This document shows, piece by piece, positions 1 through 8,942 of a stretch of DNA of 64,000 nt. Both the position numbers and the translations under genes were made by a program. The DNA is from Sporosarcina quadrami (GTDB taxonomy: Bacteria; Bacillota; Bacilli; Bacillales_A; Planococcaceae). The number at the start of each line of letters is the position of its first letter. The first letter of the stretch is position 1. The stretch spans positions 62,001 through 126,000 of the forward strand of contig NZ_JACSQN010000007.1 of the NCBI RefSeq assembly GCF_014836615.1, written 5' to 3'. The notes under the pieces were generated by a model. It made no database searches and was not told the DNA's origin. It saw only the letters and a program-made list of their open reading frames with translations.

Positions 1-30
1 AACTCGTTCGTAACGAAACGTAGACGTTAC
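1..30 (-). repeat. Edge of a TACGTTTCG-type repeat
   Basis: Read on the minus strand, the first bases contain TACGTTTCGTTACGAACG, the same core as the repeat units at 32528-32748. Only about one unit lies inside the window, so a longer array probably continues to the left. Seen in sequence; the continuation is inference. Confidence 0.45.
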
Positions 31-151
31 AACACACCATCTTGTCAGTACTTGTCGAAAGTTGATTGACAATTGGTCTTTCAAAGAAGATCTATAGGAA
101 TATACACGTCTTCATGGAGAAACTTTCGACAAAGTTTGCATAATCCGCAAC

Positions 152-249
152 TGTGGATAACCTTGTCCACGTTGTCCACACCACCCTGTGGGCTTTATGA
201 CGCTTACAAACAAGTTAACCACATCTTATCCACGCTTATCTGTGGATAA
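152..249. promoter_or_regulatory. Cluster of DnaA boxes upstream of sda
   Basis: Two perfect 9-mers TGTGGATAA (reverse complement of TTATCCACA) lie at 152-160 and 241-249. One-mismatch boxes are TTGTCCACA at 172-180, TTAACCACA at 215-223 and TTATCCACG at 226-234; TTGTCCACG at 163-171 has two mismatches. In B. subtilis DnaA binds boxes in front of sda and controls its transcription, so this cluster is read as the sda control region. A possible promoter is TTGTTC (258-263) with TATTGT (281-286), 17 nt apart, but this is weak. Confidence 0.85.
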
Positions 250-349
250 AAGAACGGTTGTTCTATATACTATTATTTGATATTGTAAATATACAGAAAT
301 TAATACTTTATGCAGCCTAACGAGACTGTATGACAAGGAGGTGTAGAAA

Positions 350-517
350 TTGACTAGAATATCGGACGATTTGTTAATTGATTCTTATAGCAAAGCAGTG
401 GAAATGAAGCTTTGTCCGAAATTCATCACATTATTAGAACAAGAAATCAGACTTCGTTCGTTGAAGTTAGCTTGCGAACTCCCCAACGACGTCAAAAAGA
501 GCCCATCCACATTTTAA
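350..517 (+). CDS. sda: Sda, checkpoint inhibitor of sporulation kinase
   Basis: This is a 55-codon gene with a TTG start and an AAGGAGGTG ribosome site (335-343) 6 nt upstream. The product begins MTRISDDLLIDSYSKAVEM and continues FITLLEQEIRLRSL. This matches the Sda pattern LSDELLIESY..A..M....FI.LIE.EI.RRSL and its helical hairpin. Sda binds the dimerisation domain of sporulation histidine kinases such as KinA and blocks Spo0A phosphorylation when replication is disturbed. The DnaA-box cluster directly upstream fits the known DnaA control. The protein has about ten residues beyond the usual C-terminus, ending in KKSPSTF. The identity rests on motif and context together. Confidence 0.88.
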   Translation: MTRISDDLLIDSYSKAVEMKLCPKFITLLEQEIRLRSLKLACELPNDVKKSPSTF

Positions 518-539
518 TGGACAAGCCCTTTGAGACTAT

Positions 540-1934
540 CTATTTTACTGTCACATTTAGATAAATGCCTGTTTTCACTTGTCGTCCTTTAGTATCCACC
601 CAACGAGGATGGATGATCAGCATGTACGAGCGTCCCGCTACGAGAGGTTTCTCTGGAATCAGCTCAACAGTTTTGCTGTCTTTCACAACGACTTTCACAG
701 GAATTCTCTGGCCACCAAGCTCCACGAGTTCAATTGCAGAATGGTCGATAGTAGAGAAGTCCATTGCTTTCGTCATCTGGACAGTAAATGTCTTCGTTGT
801 TTTCACATTTTCCAAACTGGAGAGATGTGCATACCCCTTCACTTTCAACATGAGGTGGTCAAAATGAGCTGTTGTCAGTTCTTCACCTACGTTCGTCACC
901 ACGTCCGGATAAATACCGACTCCGTTTACAGCGATGCCTTTCGGCGAATAAAACCGTGCTGTCGTCAATTTCAATACGCTTCCGTCAGAAAATGCATACA
1001 TCGTCTGCATTGTGCCCTTGCCGTACGTGTTTTGACCGTAAACCGTTGCTGCTCCTACTTCTTTCAAATTGACAGCCAACATTTCAGAAGCGCTTGCGCT
1101 AAATTCATTGACGAGTAATGACACTGGACCTTCGATTTGCTCCTTCTGGTTCACGGCAGGATAGATTGAAGGCTCTTTGTTTTTCTCTCGCAATTGAAAT
1201 GCTTCTTTCACGTCCGGAAAAAAACCAGAAACTTCCTGAGCAGCGGTAATATAGCCGCCGCCGTTGTTACGGATGTCAAAAATATAACTATCCGCCTTCC
1301 CCAACTTACTTATGGCACGCGCAAGCTCTTTACTTGAATCCCCCGCAAAGCTGTTCAGTCGGATATAACCGATATTTCCGCCAAGCATTTCATATTCCAC
1401 AGTCGGTAAATGAATTTCTGCACGCCGGATCGTTTTCGTCAGCTTGATGATTCGCCCTTCTTTCATTCGCTCAATAGCCAACACAACTTCCGTATTTTCT
1501 TCCCCGCTTATTAAAGGGATTGCAGCTTGGATAGATTTGCCTTTCAAAGAGACACCATCCGCATGTGTCAACAAATCACCAGCAACAATTCCAGCAGATG
1601 AAGCCGGTCCATCTTTAATGACTGATAACACTTTGACACCATTCAAATCTTCTTCCAATACAACACCAATACCGACAATCCGCTGTTCAATGCCGTTCAT
1701 GAATGCTTCATACTCTGCTTTTGTCATGTATACAGAATGTACATCGAGGCCTTTCATAATCTCTTTGGACGTCCCCTTACTCAAGACGGATTCTGGCACT
1801 TCATCCACATAGTGCTTCTGCACAAGTTGACGGATCTCATCGAGCGGTTCTGTCGCTGCGGAAACAGTGAACGGCATTATGACTATCAATATGGCAGCTA
1901 ACAGCAACAATGGTCGCAATGTTTTTCTAATCAA
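540..1934 (-). CDS. S41 C-terminal processing peptidase, secreted
   Basis: This 464-residue protein has a TTG start after GAGGA. An N-terminal signal or anchor segment (about 7-26) is followed by a PDZ domain (about 90-160) with GIGVVLEE and GPASSAGIVAGD, then the S41 core. The catalytic Ser is in NEFSASASEML and the Lys in TYGKGTMQ, the Ser-Lys dyad of CtpA/CtpB. The last ~90 residues look like an Ig-like (SbsA type) domain, with KAMDFSTID and a β-rich end WVDTKGRQVKTGIYLNVTV. Such proteases cleave exported proteins or sporulation signalling proteins; the substrate is unknown here. It converges with sda. Confidence 0.88.
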   Translation of the reverse strand: MIRKTLRPLLLLAAILIVIMPFTVSAATEPLDEIRQLVQKHYVDEVPESVLSKGTSKEIMKGLDVHSVYMTKAEYEAFMNGIEQRIVGIGVVLEEDLNGVKVLSVIKDGPASSAGIVAGDLLTHADGVSLKGKSIQAAIPLISGEENTEVVLAIERMKEGRIIKLTKTIRRAEIHLPTVEYEMLGGNIGYIRLNSFAGDSSKELARAISKLGKADSYIFDIRNNGGGYITAAQEVSGFFPDVKEAFQLREKNKEPSIYPAVNQKEQIEGPVSLLVNEFSASASEMLAVNLKEVGAATVYGQNTYGKGTMQTMYAFSDGSVLKLTTARFYSPKGIAVNGVGIYPDVVTNVGEELTTAHFDHLMLKVKGYAHLSSLENVKTTKTFTVQMTKAMDFSTIDHSAIELVELGGQRIPVKVVVKDSKTVELIPEKPLVAGRSYMLIIHPRWVDTKGRQVKTGIYLNVTVK

Positions 1935-2010
1935 ATCAAGATCCTCATTTCAAATTCGCTTTTCTATCAGTATACTTCTTTTCCTATAATTCTGTCAGTA
2001 GTAGCTTGGA

Positions 2011-2060
2011 AATAAAAAACAGAACATCTCCGATCACGACGATCAAAGATGTTCTGAATG
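2011..2060 (-). terminator. Terminator of the TRAP operon
   Basis: Inverted arms AGAACATCT (2021-2029) and AGATGTTCT (2047-2055) are followed on the minus strand by a GTTTTTTATT tract (2011-2020). It lies just past the TRAP permease stop codon. Confidence 0.88.
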
Positions 2061-2069
2061 ACTAACATA

Positions 2070-4106
2070 TCACTTCACTTGAGCAGTCTGTTGCTGCTCT
2101 TTACGATTTTGCGCATAATTCAATGCGAACATTGCAGCGACGACAATTATACCGGCTACATCTGTAATTGTTTCAGGGATGATCATCATAAGTGCACCTG
2201 CTGCAAGGACAATACGCCATAGTGGATTTAAATTCGTTTTAAAGTACCCTTCTATCGCGGCACTTAAAGCAATGATTCCAATGATTGCGGTTATCGTGAT
2301 CATTGCAATATCAATCGTTGATGCTACAGGGAATTCACGTGCGTTCATTGCAACTCCTGTCGTATCAATCATGAGCATTGCAGGATTATAGACGAACATA
2401 TAAGGAATGAGGAATCCAGCGGCTGATAGTTTCAGCGCTGTGAATCCGGTCTTCATCGGATCTCCTCCGGAAATTCCTGCCCCGGCAAATGCAGCAAGCG
2501 CTACTGGTGGCGTAATATTCGCGAAAATACCGAAGTAGAATACGAACATATGCGCAACGAGAATTGGAATGTCAAACGCAGCTAACGCAGGCGCCGCCAT
2601 CGTAGCTGTAATAATATAAGCAGGAATCGATGGAAGTCCCATGCCAAGAACCATTGAAGCAATCATCGTAAAGAACAACGTCAGGAACAATGAACCCGCT
2701 CCAAGACTTGCAATGGAAGAAGTCATGACGTTCCCAAAGCTTGTCAAACTGACAACACCAATAATAATTCCGACAACTGCACACGCAACCATTACAGAAA
2801 GTGACTGGCGAGCACCGCTATCTAAAGCACCTAAAATATCTTTGAACGACATTCTAGTCGTCTTTCTAAGCATTGCTACAACGACTGTTGCAACGATTGT
2901 GTAAAATGCCGCATGACCGATCGGTACGTTGCGGTACAACAAGAAAATCAGATAGACGATTGGAATTAAAAGATGTCCTCGTTCCATCATAACTTCTTTC
3001 ACTTTCGGCAGATCCGGTTTCGGAATGCCCTTCAAGTTGTCTTTACCTGCGCGGAAATGCACTTGCATTATAACCGCTAGGAAATAAAGGACAGCAGGTA
3101 TTAATGCCGCCAAAGCAATTGTTCCGTATTTTACACCTGTCGTCTCCGCCATGATGAATGCACTTGCACCCATGATTGGCGGGAGAATTTGACCACCGAC
3201 GGAAGCACTTGCTTCAACTGCTCCGGCAAAGTTCTTGGAATAACCGACACGTTTCATCATTGGAATTGTAAAAGCACCTGTTCCAACAACGTTCGCAACT
3301 GCAGCTCCGTTAATGCTTCCCATGAATCCACTGGAAATGACTGCTACTTTTGCAGGTCCGCCTTGCTTATGACCCGCAATTGCAAGCGCCAAATCATTGA
3401 AGAACTGACCCATTCCTGATTTCGCTAAAAACGCGCCAAATAGAATGAATAAGAAGATGAACGAGACGGACGCTCCAATCGCTGTCGAATATAGCCCTTC
3501 CGTCTTCAAGTACATCTGGCCGAAAATATCGCCTAAGTCATATTTACGTGTCGCCATAAGATTCGGTACCCAGCTCATATGACTGAAGAATGGGTAAGAC
3601 AGAAACGCCAATGCCAAAATCGGAAGAATCCATCCTGTTACACGACGTGCAGCTTCTAAAATGAGCGCAACTGTTAAAATGGCCATTATAATGTCCATCG
3701 TATTCGGAATTCCGCCACGTGTCGTAACGATTGCCGTGTATTCCTTAATGAGATACCCGGCTGTCATTAGCCCTAAAATGAACAACAGCCAATCGTAAAT
3801 CGCAACTCGGCTACGATCTTGTCTACTGTACGTAGGATAGATAAGGAAGATGAGTGAAATACCAATTGCTACGTGAACTGCTCGTTGCTGAAGCGCAGGC
3901 ATTGGGTAAAATGTGATGTATAGATGAAAGAGGGAGTAAAGGATCGCAATAGCGGATACAAAGAAGGCCACTCTCTTTCCCGAAAATTTTCGTACTTTCG
4001 ATTCGGTGTCAAACTTCTCGAGCAACTCAGCTTGCTGTTCTTCTGTAAGCGTCTCTGTATGTTCAATAGTTTCTTTATTATTCTCAAGCTTAGTCAATTT
4101 TTTCAC
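2070..4106 (-). CDS. TRAP transporter fused permease (4TM+12TM)
   Basis: This 678-residue integral membrane protein is the fused DctQM-type subunit typical of TAXI-TRAP systems. It has a soluble acidic start (1-45), a small-subunit-like block of TM segments (about 45-200), then the large 12-TM part with GSINGAAVANVVGTGAFTIPMMKR and GMGLPSIPAYIITATMAAPAL motifs (about 240-560). It moves a carboxylate-type solute by Na+ or H+ symport together with the TAXI binding protein upstream. Its start overlaps the DUF1850 gene by 17 nt, so the two are probably coupled. The substrate cannot be read from the sequence. Confidence 0.92.
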   Translation of the reverse strand: MKKLTKLENNKETIEHTETLTEEQQAELLEKFDTESKVRKFSGKRVAFFVSAIAILYSLFHLYITFYPMPALQQRAVHVAIGISLIFLIYPTYSRQDRSRVAIYDWLLFILGLMTAGYLIKEYTAIVTTRGGIPNTMDIIMAILTVALILEAARRVTGWILPILALAFLSYPFFSHMSWVPNLMATRKYDLGDIFGQMYLKTEGLYSTAIGASVSFIFLFILFGAFLAKSGMGQFFNDLALAIAGHKQGGPAKVAVISSGFMGSINGAAVANVVGTGAFTIPMMKRVGYSKNFAGAVEASASVGGQILPPIMGASAFIMAETTGVKYGTIALAALIPAVLYFLAVIMQVHFRAGKDNLKGIPKPDLPKVKEVMMERGHLLIPIVYLIFLLYRNVPIGHAAFYTIVATVVVAMLRKTTRMSFKDILGALDSGARQSLSVMVACAVVGIIIGVVSLTSFGNVMTSSIASLGAGSLFLTLFFTMIASMVLGMGLPSIPAYIITATMAAPALAAFDIPILVAHMFVFYFGIFANITPPVALAAFAGAGISGGDPMKTGFTALKLSAAGFLIPYMFVYNPAMLMIDTTGVAMNAREFPVASTIDIAMITITAIIGIIALSAAIEGYFKTNLNPLWRIVLAAGALMMIIPETITDVAGIIVVAAMFALNYAQNRKEQQQTAQVK

Positions 4107-4563
4107 CTCTTAATAAATTCCATAAGGATACTTGTTCAACACGAATGAAAACGGTGTCATAATCATCAACAAGTTCGTATAAAGCGATTTGTTTTTTTTC
4201 CGTGTACAAAGTGGTTTGAACATTATCAGATACAGCAAGTGCTAATTCTTCCATCGGTTCATTTACAATCATATGTACAAAACCATCAGTCGATTTAATC
4301 ACTTTTGCGTCTGAAGGAACTCCAGCCCCAAATGTCTTGAACTTCGTACTCGTTAATAGTAATCCAGCGTCTTTCTTCTCGAATGATTCAAACCATGGCT
4401 CTTTCTCAACAGAGTGAATCCAACCGATGTCAAAAGCGTCTTCTTTCAAATAAAAACTACCATCCGGATAGTCTACTAGAATGGTAGGAATTCTTATAAA
4501 AAATAGAGAAAGCAGGAGCATGATGACCATGCCCCCACTTAGGTAAATCTTACTTCTGCTCAT
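4090..4563 (-). CDS. DUF1850 protein of TAXI-TRAP operon
   Basis: This 157-residue protein has one N-terminal membrane segment (about 11-28) and an outside domain with DIGWIHSVEKEPWFESFE. That W.HS.....W.E pattern is the hallmark of DUF1850, a small family that occurs beside TAXI-TRAP transporters. It overlaps the TAXI gene by 14 nt and the permease gene by 17 nt, which indicates a tight operon. Its function is unknown; a helper role in transport is inferred only from the fixed gene order. Confidence 0.82.
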   Translation of the reverse strand: MSRSKIYLSGGMVIMLLLSLFFIRIPTILVDYPDGSFYLKEDAFDIGWIHSVEKEPWFESFEKKDAGLLLTSTKFKTFGAGVPSDAKVIKSTDGFVHMIVNEPMEELALAVSDNVQTTLYTEKKQIALYELVDDYDTVFIRVEQVSLWNLLRGEKID

Positions 4564-5542
4564 CGTAATACTTTTGAGCTCCAGGATGAACAGGCGCTAC
4601 CATCCCTTTTTGTGCACCTTCAAGCGTAATGTCTGTTGCAGCTTGGTGAGAGTTTCCAAGATCCCCTAAGCTATCAAAGAACTTCTTCGTTAACTTGTAC
4701 ACATCATCTTCGCTTAAGTCACTGCTTACAACTAGCGCGTTCATGATCGCTGCTGTTGGCACGTCTTCAGCATTGCCATAAGTGTCTGCAGGTATATCCA
4801 TGGCAACGAAGTACGGCTGCTCTTTAGAAATTTCTACAACTTTATCGTGATCGACTGCAACAATAGCAAGATCGATACTAGCTGCAAGTTCCATAACTGA
4901 TGAGTTCGGAAGACCACTTGTAAGGAAAGCTGCGTCGATACTGCCGGATTTAAGACCGTCAGCCGCTTCAGCATACCCTAGATAATCCACTTTAAGATCA
5001 TCATATGTAATTCCAAAACCTGATAGCAAGTTACGTGCGTTCACTTCAACACCAGAGTTCTGGTCGCCAACTGCTACGCGCTTACCTTTTAAATCTTCAA
5101 TCGTTTTAATGCCCGATCCGACAGTCGTTACGATTTGAACGTAGTTCGGATAAAGAGCAGCAATTTGTTGCACTTTGTCAGTCGCTTCAGTGAAGTTGCC
5201 AGTACCTTCGACAGCTTCCGTCAACACGTCACTCATAACAAAAGCCATTTCAACTTTACCTTCTTTAATCAGGTTGATGTTCTCGACAGAAGCACCAGTT
5301 GACTGTGGCTTAGAGTTCACACCGAACTCCTTGGAATATTCGTTTGCCAGCGTTGTTCCGATAATGTTATATGGGCCAGATGATCCACCCGTCGCAATCG
5401 TTACAATTTTCGTTTCAAGGCCATCAGCGTCTTTATTACCGTCTGCACTGCCTTCGTCTTTCTTCGAATCTCCACAAGCTCCTAAAATCGCAGCACTCAT
5501 TAAAGCGCTTGCAAAAACTAGTCCATACTTTCTAAGTTTCAT
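4550..5542 (-). CDS. TAXI-family TRAP solute-binding lipoprotein
   Basis: This periplasmic-type binding protein has a lipobox (ILGAC, Cys about 23) after a short signal peptide and an acidic linker. The TAXI signature region VTIATGGSSGPYNIIGTTLANEYSKE is present, followed by GVEVNARNLLSGFGI and the DAAFLTSGLPN region. It binds the solute outside the membrane and passes it to the fused TRAP permease. An in-frame ATG three codons earlier (5551) directly abuts the AGGAAGG site. The ATG at 5542 has a 9-nt spacer and is the better start, giving about 330 residues. Confidence 0.9.
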   Translation of the reverse strand: MKLRKYGLVFASALMSAAILGACGDSKKDEGSADGNKDADGLETKIVTIATGGSSGPYNIIGTTLANEYSKEFGVNSKPQSTGASVENINLIKEGKVEMAFVMSDVLTEAVEGTGNFTEATDKVQQIAALYPNYVQIVTTVGSGIKTIEDLKGKRVAVGDQNSGVEVNARNLLSGFGITYDDLKVDYLGYAEAADGLKSGSIDAAFLTSGLPNSSVMELAASIDLAIVAVDHDKVVEISKEQPYFVAMDIPADTYGNAEDVPTAAIMNALVVSSDLSEDDVYKLTKKFFDSLGDLGNSHQAATDITLEGAQKGMVAPVHPGAQKYYDEQK

Positions 5543-5581
5543 ATAAATCATCCTTCCTACAAGTGTCTAATAACGTGTTCA

Positions 5582-5610
5582 ATCTTACAGTATTTGATTT
5601 TTGAAAGCAA
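5582..5610 (-). promoter_or_regulatory. Sigma-A-type promoter of the TAXI-TRAP operon
   Basis: On the minus strand TTGCTT (5605-5610) is followed 17 nt later by TAAGAT (5582-5587), about 40 nt in front of the TAXI start codon. It matches the sigma-A consensus well; it is inferred from sequence only. Confidence 0.6.
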
Positions 5611-5713
5611 GCTGATTTTTCTATCACTTTAAATGCAAACTAACGTCTAACAACAAGGAGTATTCTACCGATATAGTAAATAGACATAAAACGCATTTTT
5701 TGGAGGTGCCACG

Positions 5714-7387
5714 TTGTTAAAAAAGTACATAGTTCGATTAGCTCTTTTTCTACTGTTAATTTCTGCATTTTTACCGGGACAGACCGTGGAGGCAAGCGCA
5801 CCTATAAAAGGGACGTTTGTTGGAGTCTCTTATGATGAAGTGCAAGTGGATAAAAATACGATTGAGAAAAGATTGAAAGACATTACAATCGAGAACTCGC
5901 AAGGAAGGACCATCACGTTAAACATTGACAACTATGCAAAGCTTTCCGTCGATGGACGCATTGTTAAGATCGATGGGTTCAAGCTGGGCATGGAAGTGGA
6001 AGCAGACGTCAATCTTCGTCGTGTGAGAGCTTTACGTGGAATATCCCATGATGTATCGCCTGGCACGATAAATGAACGGGAGAAAACCGTTTATGGATAT
6101 GTGACTCAACTTGATCGTGGCGGTAAATTCCTGACAATTAAGATGGATGACGGTAAAGACAAGACATCGTTCATTACAAACGAAACAACATTCTTTAAAG
6201 GAAAGACCTATCGCGATTCGAGCATCATCTATGAAGGCGACCGGGTGAAACTTTCATATTCACAATACAATACGAATCGCATTGATAGCGTAGAGGTTAT
6301 CGAACAAGGCGTCAAAGTGGAAGGTTTGTTCAAAGGAACGATTCTCCGTATCGACCAGTCCAACCATAAGCTTTCACTGAAAGATGAGAAAGTCTTTGAA
6401 AACTGGCATTGGCGCGCGAACACGTTTAACAGCACAAGCAGCTATACGTATTCAACGAAAACACCAATCTACGTCGGAAATGAAAAAATCTCGCCTGATC
6501 GGTTACGGTATTACGCTGGGAATGAAGTACATTTCGTCACTGTGAAGAAATTCGGTGTAAATACAATCGAAAAAATGGTCATTCAAAAAGAGAATGAACG
6601 AACATTCAATGAAGAGATGGCTTCTGTGAATACGAAGCGTAAGGAAGTCAATTTGCGTTCTGCAGGTACTTTCACTTACCATGACGGCACGATTTTAATC
6701 CGCAATGGCCGATTGGTGGAACCCGCTAGTCTTCAAGCAGCAGGAACAGCATTCATTCTTACAGACGGTTTGACGAAGAGCCGTTATGCGAATGTCATTC
6801 ATATTGCAAATGACGGTTTCCGCAGTCCGAATCTTGACGGTTATGAAATCTACTTCGGCAAAATCAGTTCAGTCGGTACCTATGGATTGACGCTAGCTGA
6901 CAGTTCTGAGCTCATTGACGGCAATTGGACGTACTCACCATCTAATTCGTACGCGTTTAGTAATGATACGATTGCTGTTGAAGATCGATATAATTATGTG
7001 TTGGATATCATTCCTCAACGGGATCTAAAACTGTACAAATATATGAATCGCTACGGCTATTTCTATATAAAAGACGGTCATATTGTCGCTATGCATTTAT
7101 TGGATGGAACAAAAAGTTCCCACAATTATAAAGCCGCCGACCTCGTCTCCGTCGGTCGCCTTGCTACTGTCGATCCTTCATTCCCTGCACTAATCAGTGT
7201 TGAGAATGTTAGCCGCTGGTCGGGTGGATCTTGGAATGAAGCGGGCAAAATCCATCGGATGGATATCGAACAAGCGACGATTATCCGCCATGGCAAAGTT
7301 ATTTCAGCCAAAGAACTTAAACCGAATGACAGACTGTATATTGTGCATGAATCCTCTGTCAAAGGCCGTTTCCTATTTGTCGATTAA
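5714..7387 (+). CDS. Secreted β-rich protein of unknown function
   Basis: This 557-residue protein has a TTG start with GGAGGTG (5702-5708) 5 nt upstream. A signal peptide (about 1-28, ending VEASA) is followed by a series of β-barrel-like repeats that start with a glycine turn and a hydrophobic strand. Examples are GTFVGVSYDEVQV (about 34), VYGYVTQLDRGGKFLTIKMD (about 130), VEGLFKGTILRIDQSNHKLSL (about 200) and YFGKISSVGTYGLTLADSS (about 380). No catalytic motif is recognisable. It heads the surface-protein block, and the next gene is an SLH protein, which suggests an envelope role. No family was recognised. Confidence 0.75.
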   Translation: MLKKYIVRLALFLLLISAFLPGQTVEASAPIKGTFVGVSYDEVQVDKNTIEKRLKDITIENSQGRTITLNIDNYAKLSVDGRIVKIDGFKLGMEVEADVNLRRVRALRGISHDVSPGTINEREKTVYGYVTQLDRGGKFLTIKMDDGKDKTSFITNETTFFKGKTYRDSSIIYEGDRVKLSYSQYNTNRIDSVEVIEQGVKVEGLFKGTILRIDQSNHKLSLKDEKVFENWHWRANTFNSTSSYTYSTKTPIYVGNEKISPDRLRYYAGNEVHFVTVKKFGVNTIEKMVIQKENERTFNEEMASVNTKRKEVNLRSAGTFTYHDGTILIRNGRLVEPASLQAAGTAFILTDGLTKSRYANVIHIANDGFRSPNLDGYEIYFGKISSVGTYGLTLADSSELIDGNWTYSPSNSYAFSNDTIAVEDRYNYVLDIIPQRDLKLYKYMNRYGYFYIKDGHIVAMHLLDGTKSSHNYKAADLVSVGRLATVDPSFPALISVENVSRWSGGSWNEAGKIHRMDIEQATIIRHGKVISAKELKPNDRLYIVHESSVKGRFLFVD

Positions 7388-7394
7388 CTATAAG

Positions 7395-7431
7395 AAGAAT
7401 CAAGCGGTAATCATACTACCGCTTGATTCTT
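7395..7431 (+). terminator. Hairpin terminator after the 5714 gene
   Basis: Fifteen-base perfect arms AAGAATCAAGCGGTA (7395-7409) and TACCGCTTGATTCTT (7417-7431). The T tract behind it is short (TTTAT), so termination may be partial. Confidence 0.65.
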
Positions 7432-7458
7432 TATAAAAAAGGATGGATTTAAACAATT

Positions 7459-8925
7459 ATGATCAATTTCTTCAAAACAAGCGTATACAAGCACCTCAGT
7501 CTCCTAGGTATTCTATTCATTTCCCTACTACTTATAGCTCCTAAAGCAGAGGCAAAGCCCCCTGATTATAACGGCGGTGTTTCTAATGAATATACATATG
7601 AAGAATATTTCTTTTTAGCAGAGAGACCAATTCTGTTTAAAGGGAAAGCCACTATTTCAGAAAAAGAAAGCAAGGGTCAATTGACGTCTACGTACCGATT
7701 CACATTGGCAAGTGAAGGTGGAGACAAACTGACGAGAAGTGTGTCTTATATAGCAGATCTTGATAATCATCAAGATAAAAGCCAAACAACTTCAAATGCG
7801 GTTGTCAAGAGTTTCTCTGAAAAAGTGACACTTACTGACAAATCCACTTATACTTTGGACGATTACCAGTTCACGCACGGTACTGTCATTGATAACCTCC
7901 CTGCCTCAGATTACTATTCGGGAAATGCGCTTGGCAGAAAAATTTACAAAGTGAAATATGGTAGTTCTAAAGAAGAAAAACTACTAACCGTTCATTTTAC
8001 AGTTCGAAATATGGGCTATGAAAACTTCTGGGGTGCTACTGAAACACAACTCATTGATTACGAAATCGTTTATCCTAAAGGTCCATACGGTAATTCTCAT
8101 TCAGGATTTGTTACAAGCAGAACGTCTGACAGTAAAAGTCGTATTCTTCAATACGAACCGCATGACCCTTCCCTTTCAAGTTTCACAGGTGGACATGCAG
8201 TTATAAGTGAATCAAATATGATCAGCGAATACAAATACAACTTACCATCTCCTGCCGGTGCAGGAACTGTCAATTTGAATAAGAAGAATACGCCAAAAAT
8301 TGAACGCCTTATCGTGCCTAAGTTCCGTGATTTGAATAGACATTGGGCGAAAGATCATATTGAAAAATTATATTCGTTAGGTGTTTTCGATGAATCCACA
8401 CAGTTCTTCTCACCAAATACACCGATGAAACGTTATCAGTATACAGTTGGTATTTTAAAAGCGGTCGATATCCGTGTATTAGAAGATCCAAAGAAGAAAA
8501 AAGTTGTTAAGAAAGCCATTTTCAAAGACTTGAATGTGAAAGAGAAAGACTATGCGTATATTGAAAGTGCAGTGGAAAAAGGCATTATTACAGGAGTTAC
8601 ACCAGATATCTTCAATCCTGACGGTCCAATTACACGCGTACAAGCCGTTGCGATTTTAGTCCGTGCTCTCGGAATGGAAGGTCGTGCACCAAGCCCTGGA
8701 TTCCGCACTCAATTTGTAGATGATCACAAGATTTCAGATTGGGCGAAAGACAGCGTTTATGTAGCTACTGAACTCGGTCTTGTGTCAGGTGACGAGTTCA
8801 ACAGGTTTAATCCACAACAGCCGTTGACTCGTGCGCATGCTGCCGCACTGACAAGCCGGTTCCTAGAATTCCTGGAAAACGATTTAAAAAACAATTATAG
8901 AGATGACATCCTCTTCTTTGATTAA
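7459..8925 (+). CDS. S-layer homology domain surface protein
   Basis: This 488-residue protein has a signal peptide (about 1-32, ending PKAEA). An N-terminal domain of unknown fold (about 35-280) is rich in Thr, Tyr and Ser. Three C-terminal SLH domains start near residues 289 (FRDLNRHWAKDHIEKL), 354 (FKDLNV..DYAYIESA) and 417 (FVDDHKISDWAKDSV), each with a PxTRxxAxxxLxR-like end. SLH triplets hold proteins to pyruvylated secondary wall polymer outside the cell. The gene is followed after 17 nt by another SLH protein, so the two may be co-transcribed. Confidence 0.9.
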   Translation: MINFFKTSVYKHLSLLGILFISLLLIAPKAEAKPPDYNGGVSNEYTYEEYFFLAERPILFKGKATISEKESKGQLTSTYRFTLASEGGDKLTRSVSYIADLDNHQDKSQTTSNAVVKSFSEKVTLTDKSTYTLDDYQFTHGTVIDNLPASDYYSGNALGRKIYKVKYGSSKEEKLLTVHFTVRNMGYENFWGATETQLIDYEIVYPKGPYGNSHSGFVTSRTSDSKSRILQYEPHDPSLSSFTGGHAVISESNMISEYKYNLPSPAGAGTVNLNKKNTPKIERLIVPKFRDLNRHWAKDHIEKLYSLGVFDESTQFFSPNTPMKRYQYTVGILKAVDIRVLEDPKKKKVVKKAIFKDLNVKEKDYAYIESAVEKGIITGVTPDIFNPDGPITRVQAVAILVRALGMEGRAPSPGFRTQFVDDHKISDWAKDSVYVATELGLVSGDEFNRFNPQQPLTRAHAAALTSRFLEFLENDLKNNYRDDILFFD

Positions 8926-8942
8926 GAAAGGCGTGAAACGCA

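Noticed and set aside
152-249. DnaA-box cluster as a replication origin
   Set aside because: No dnaA or dnaN gene is present and no AT-rich unwinding element is clear. The boxes lie directly in front of sda, where DnaA boxes are known to act on transcription.
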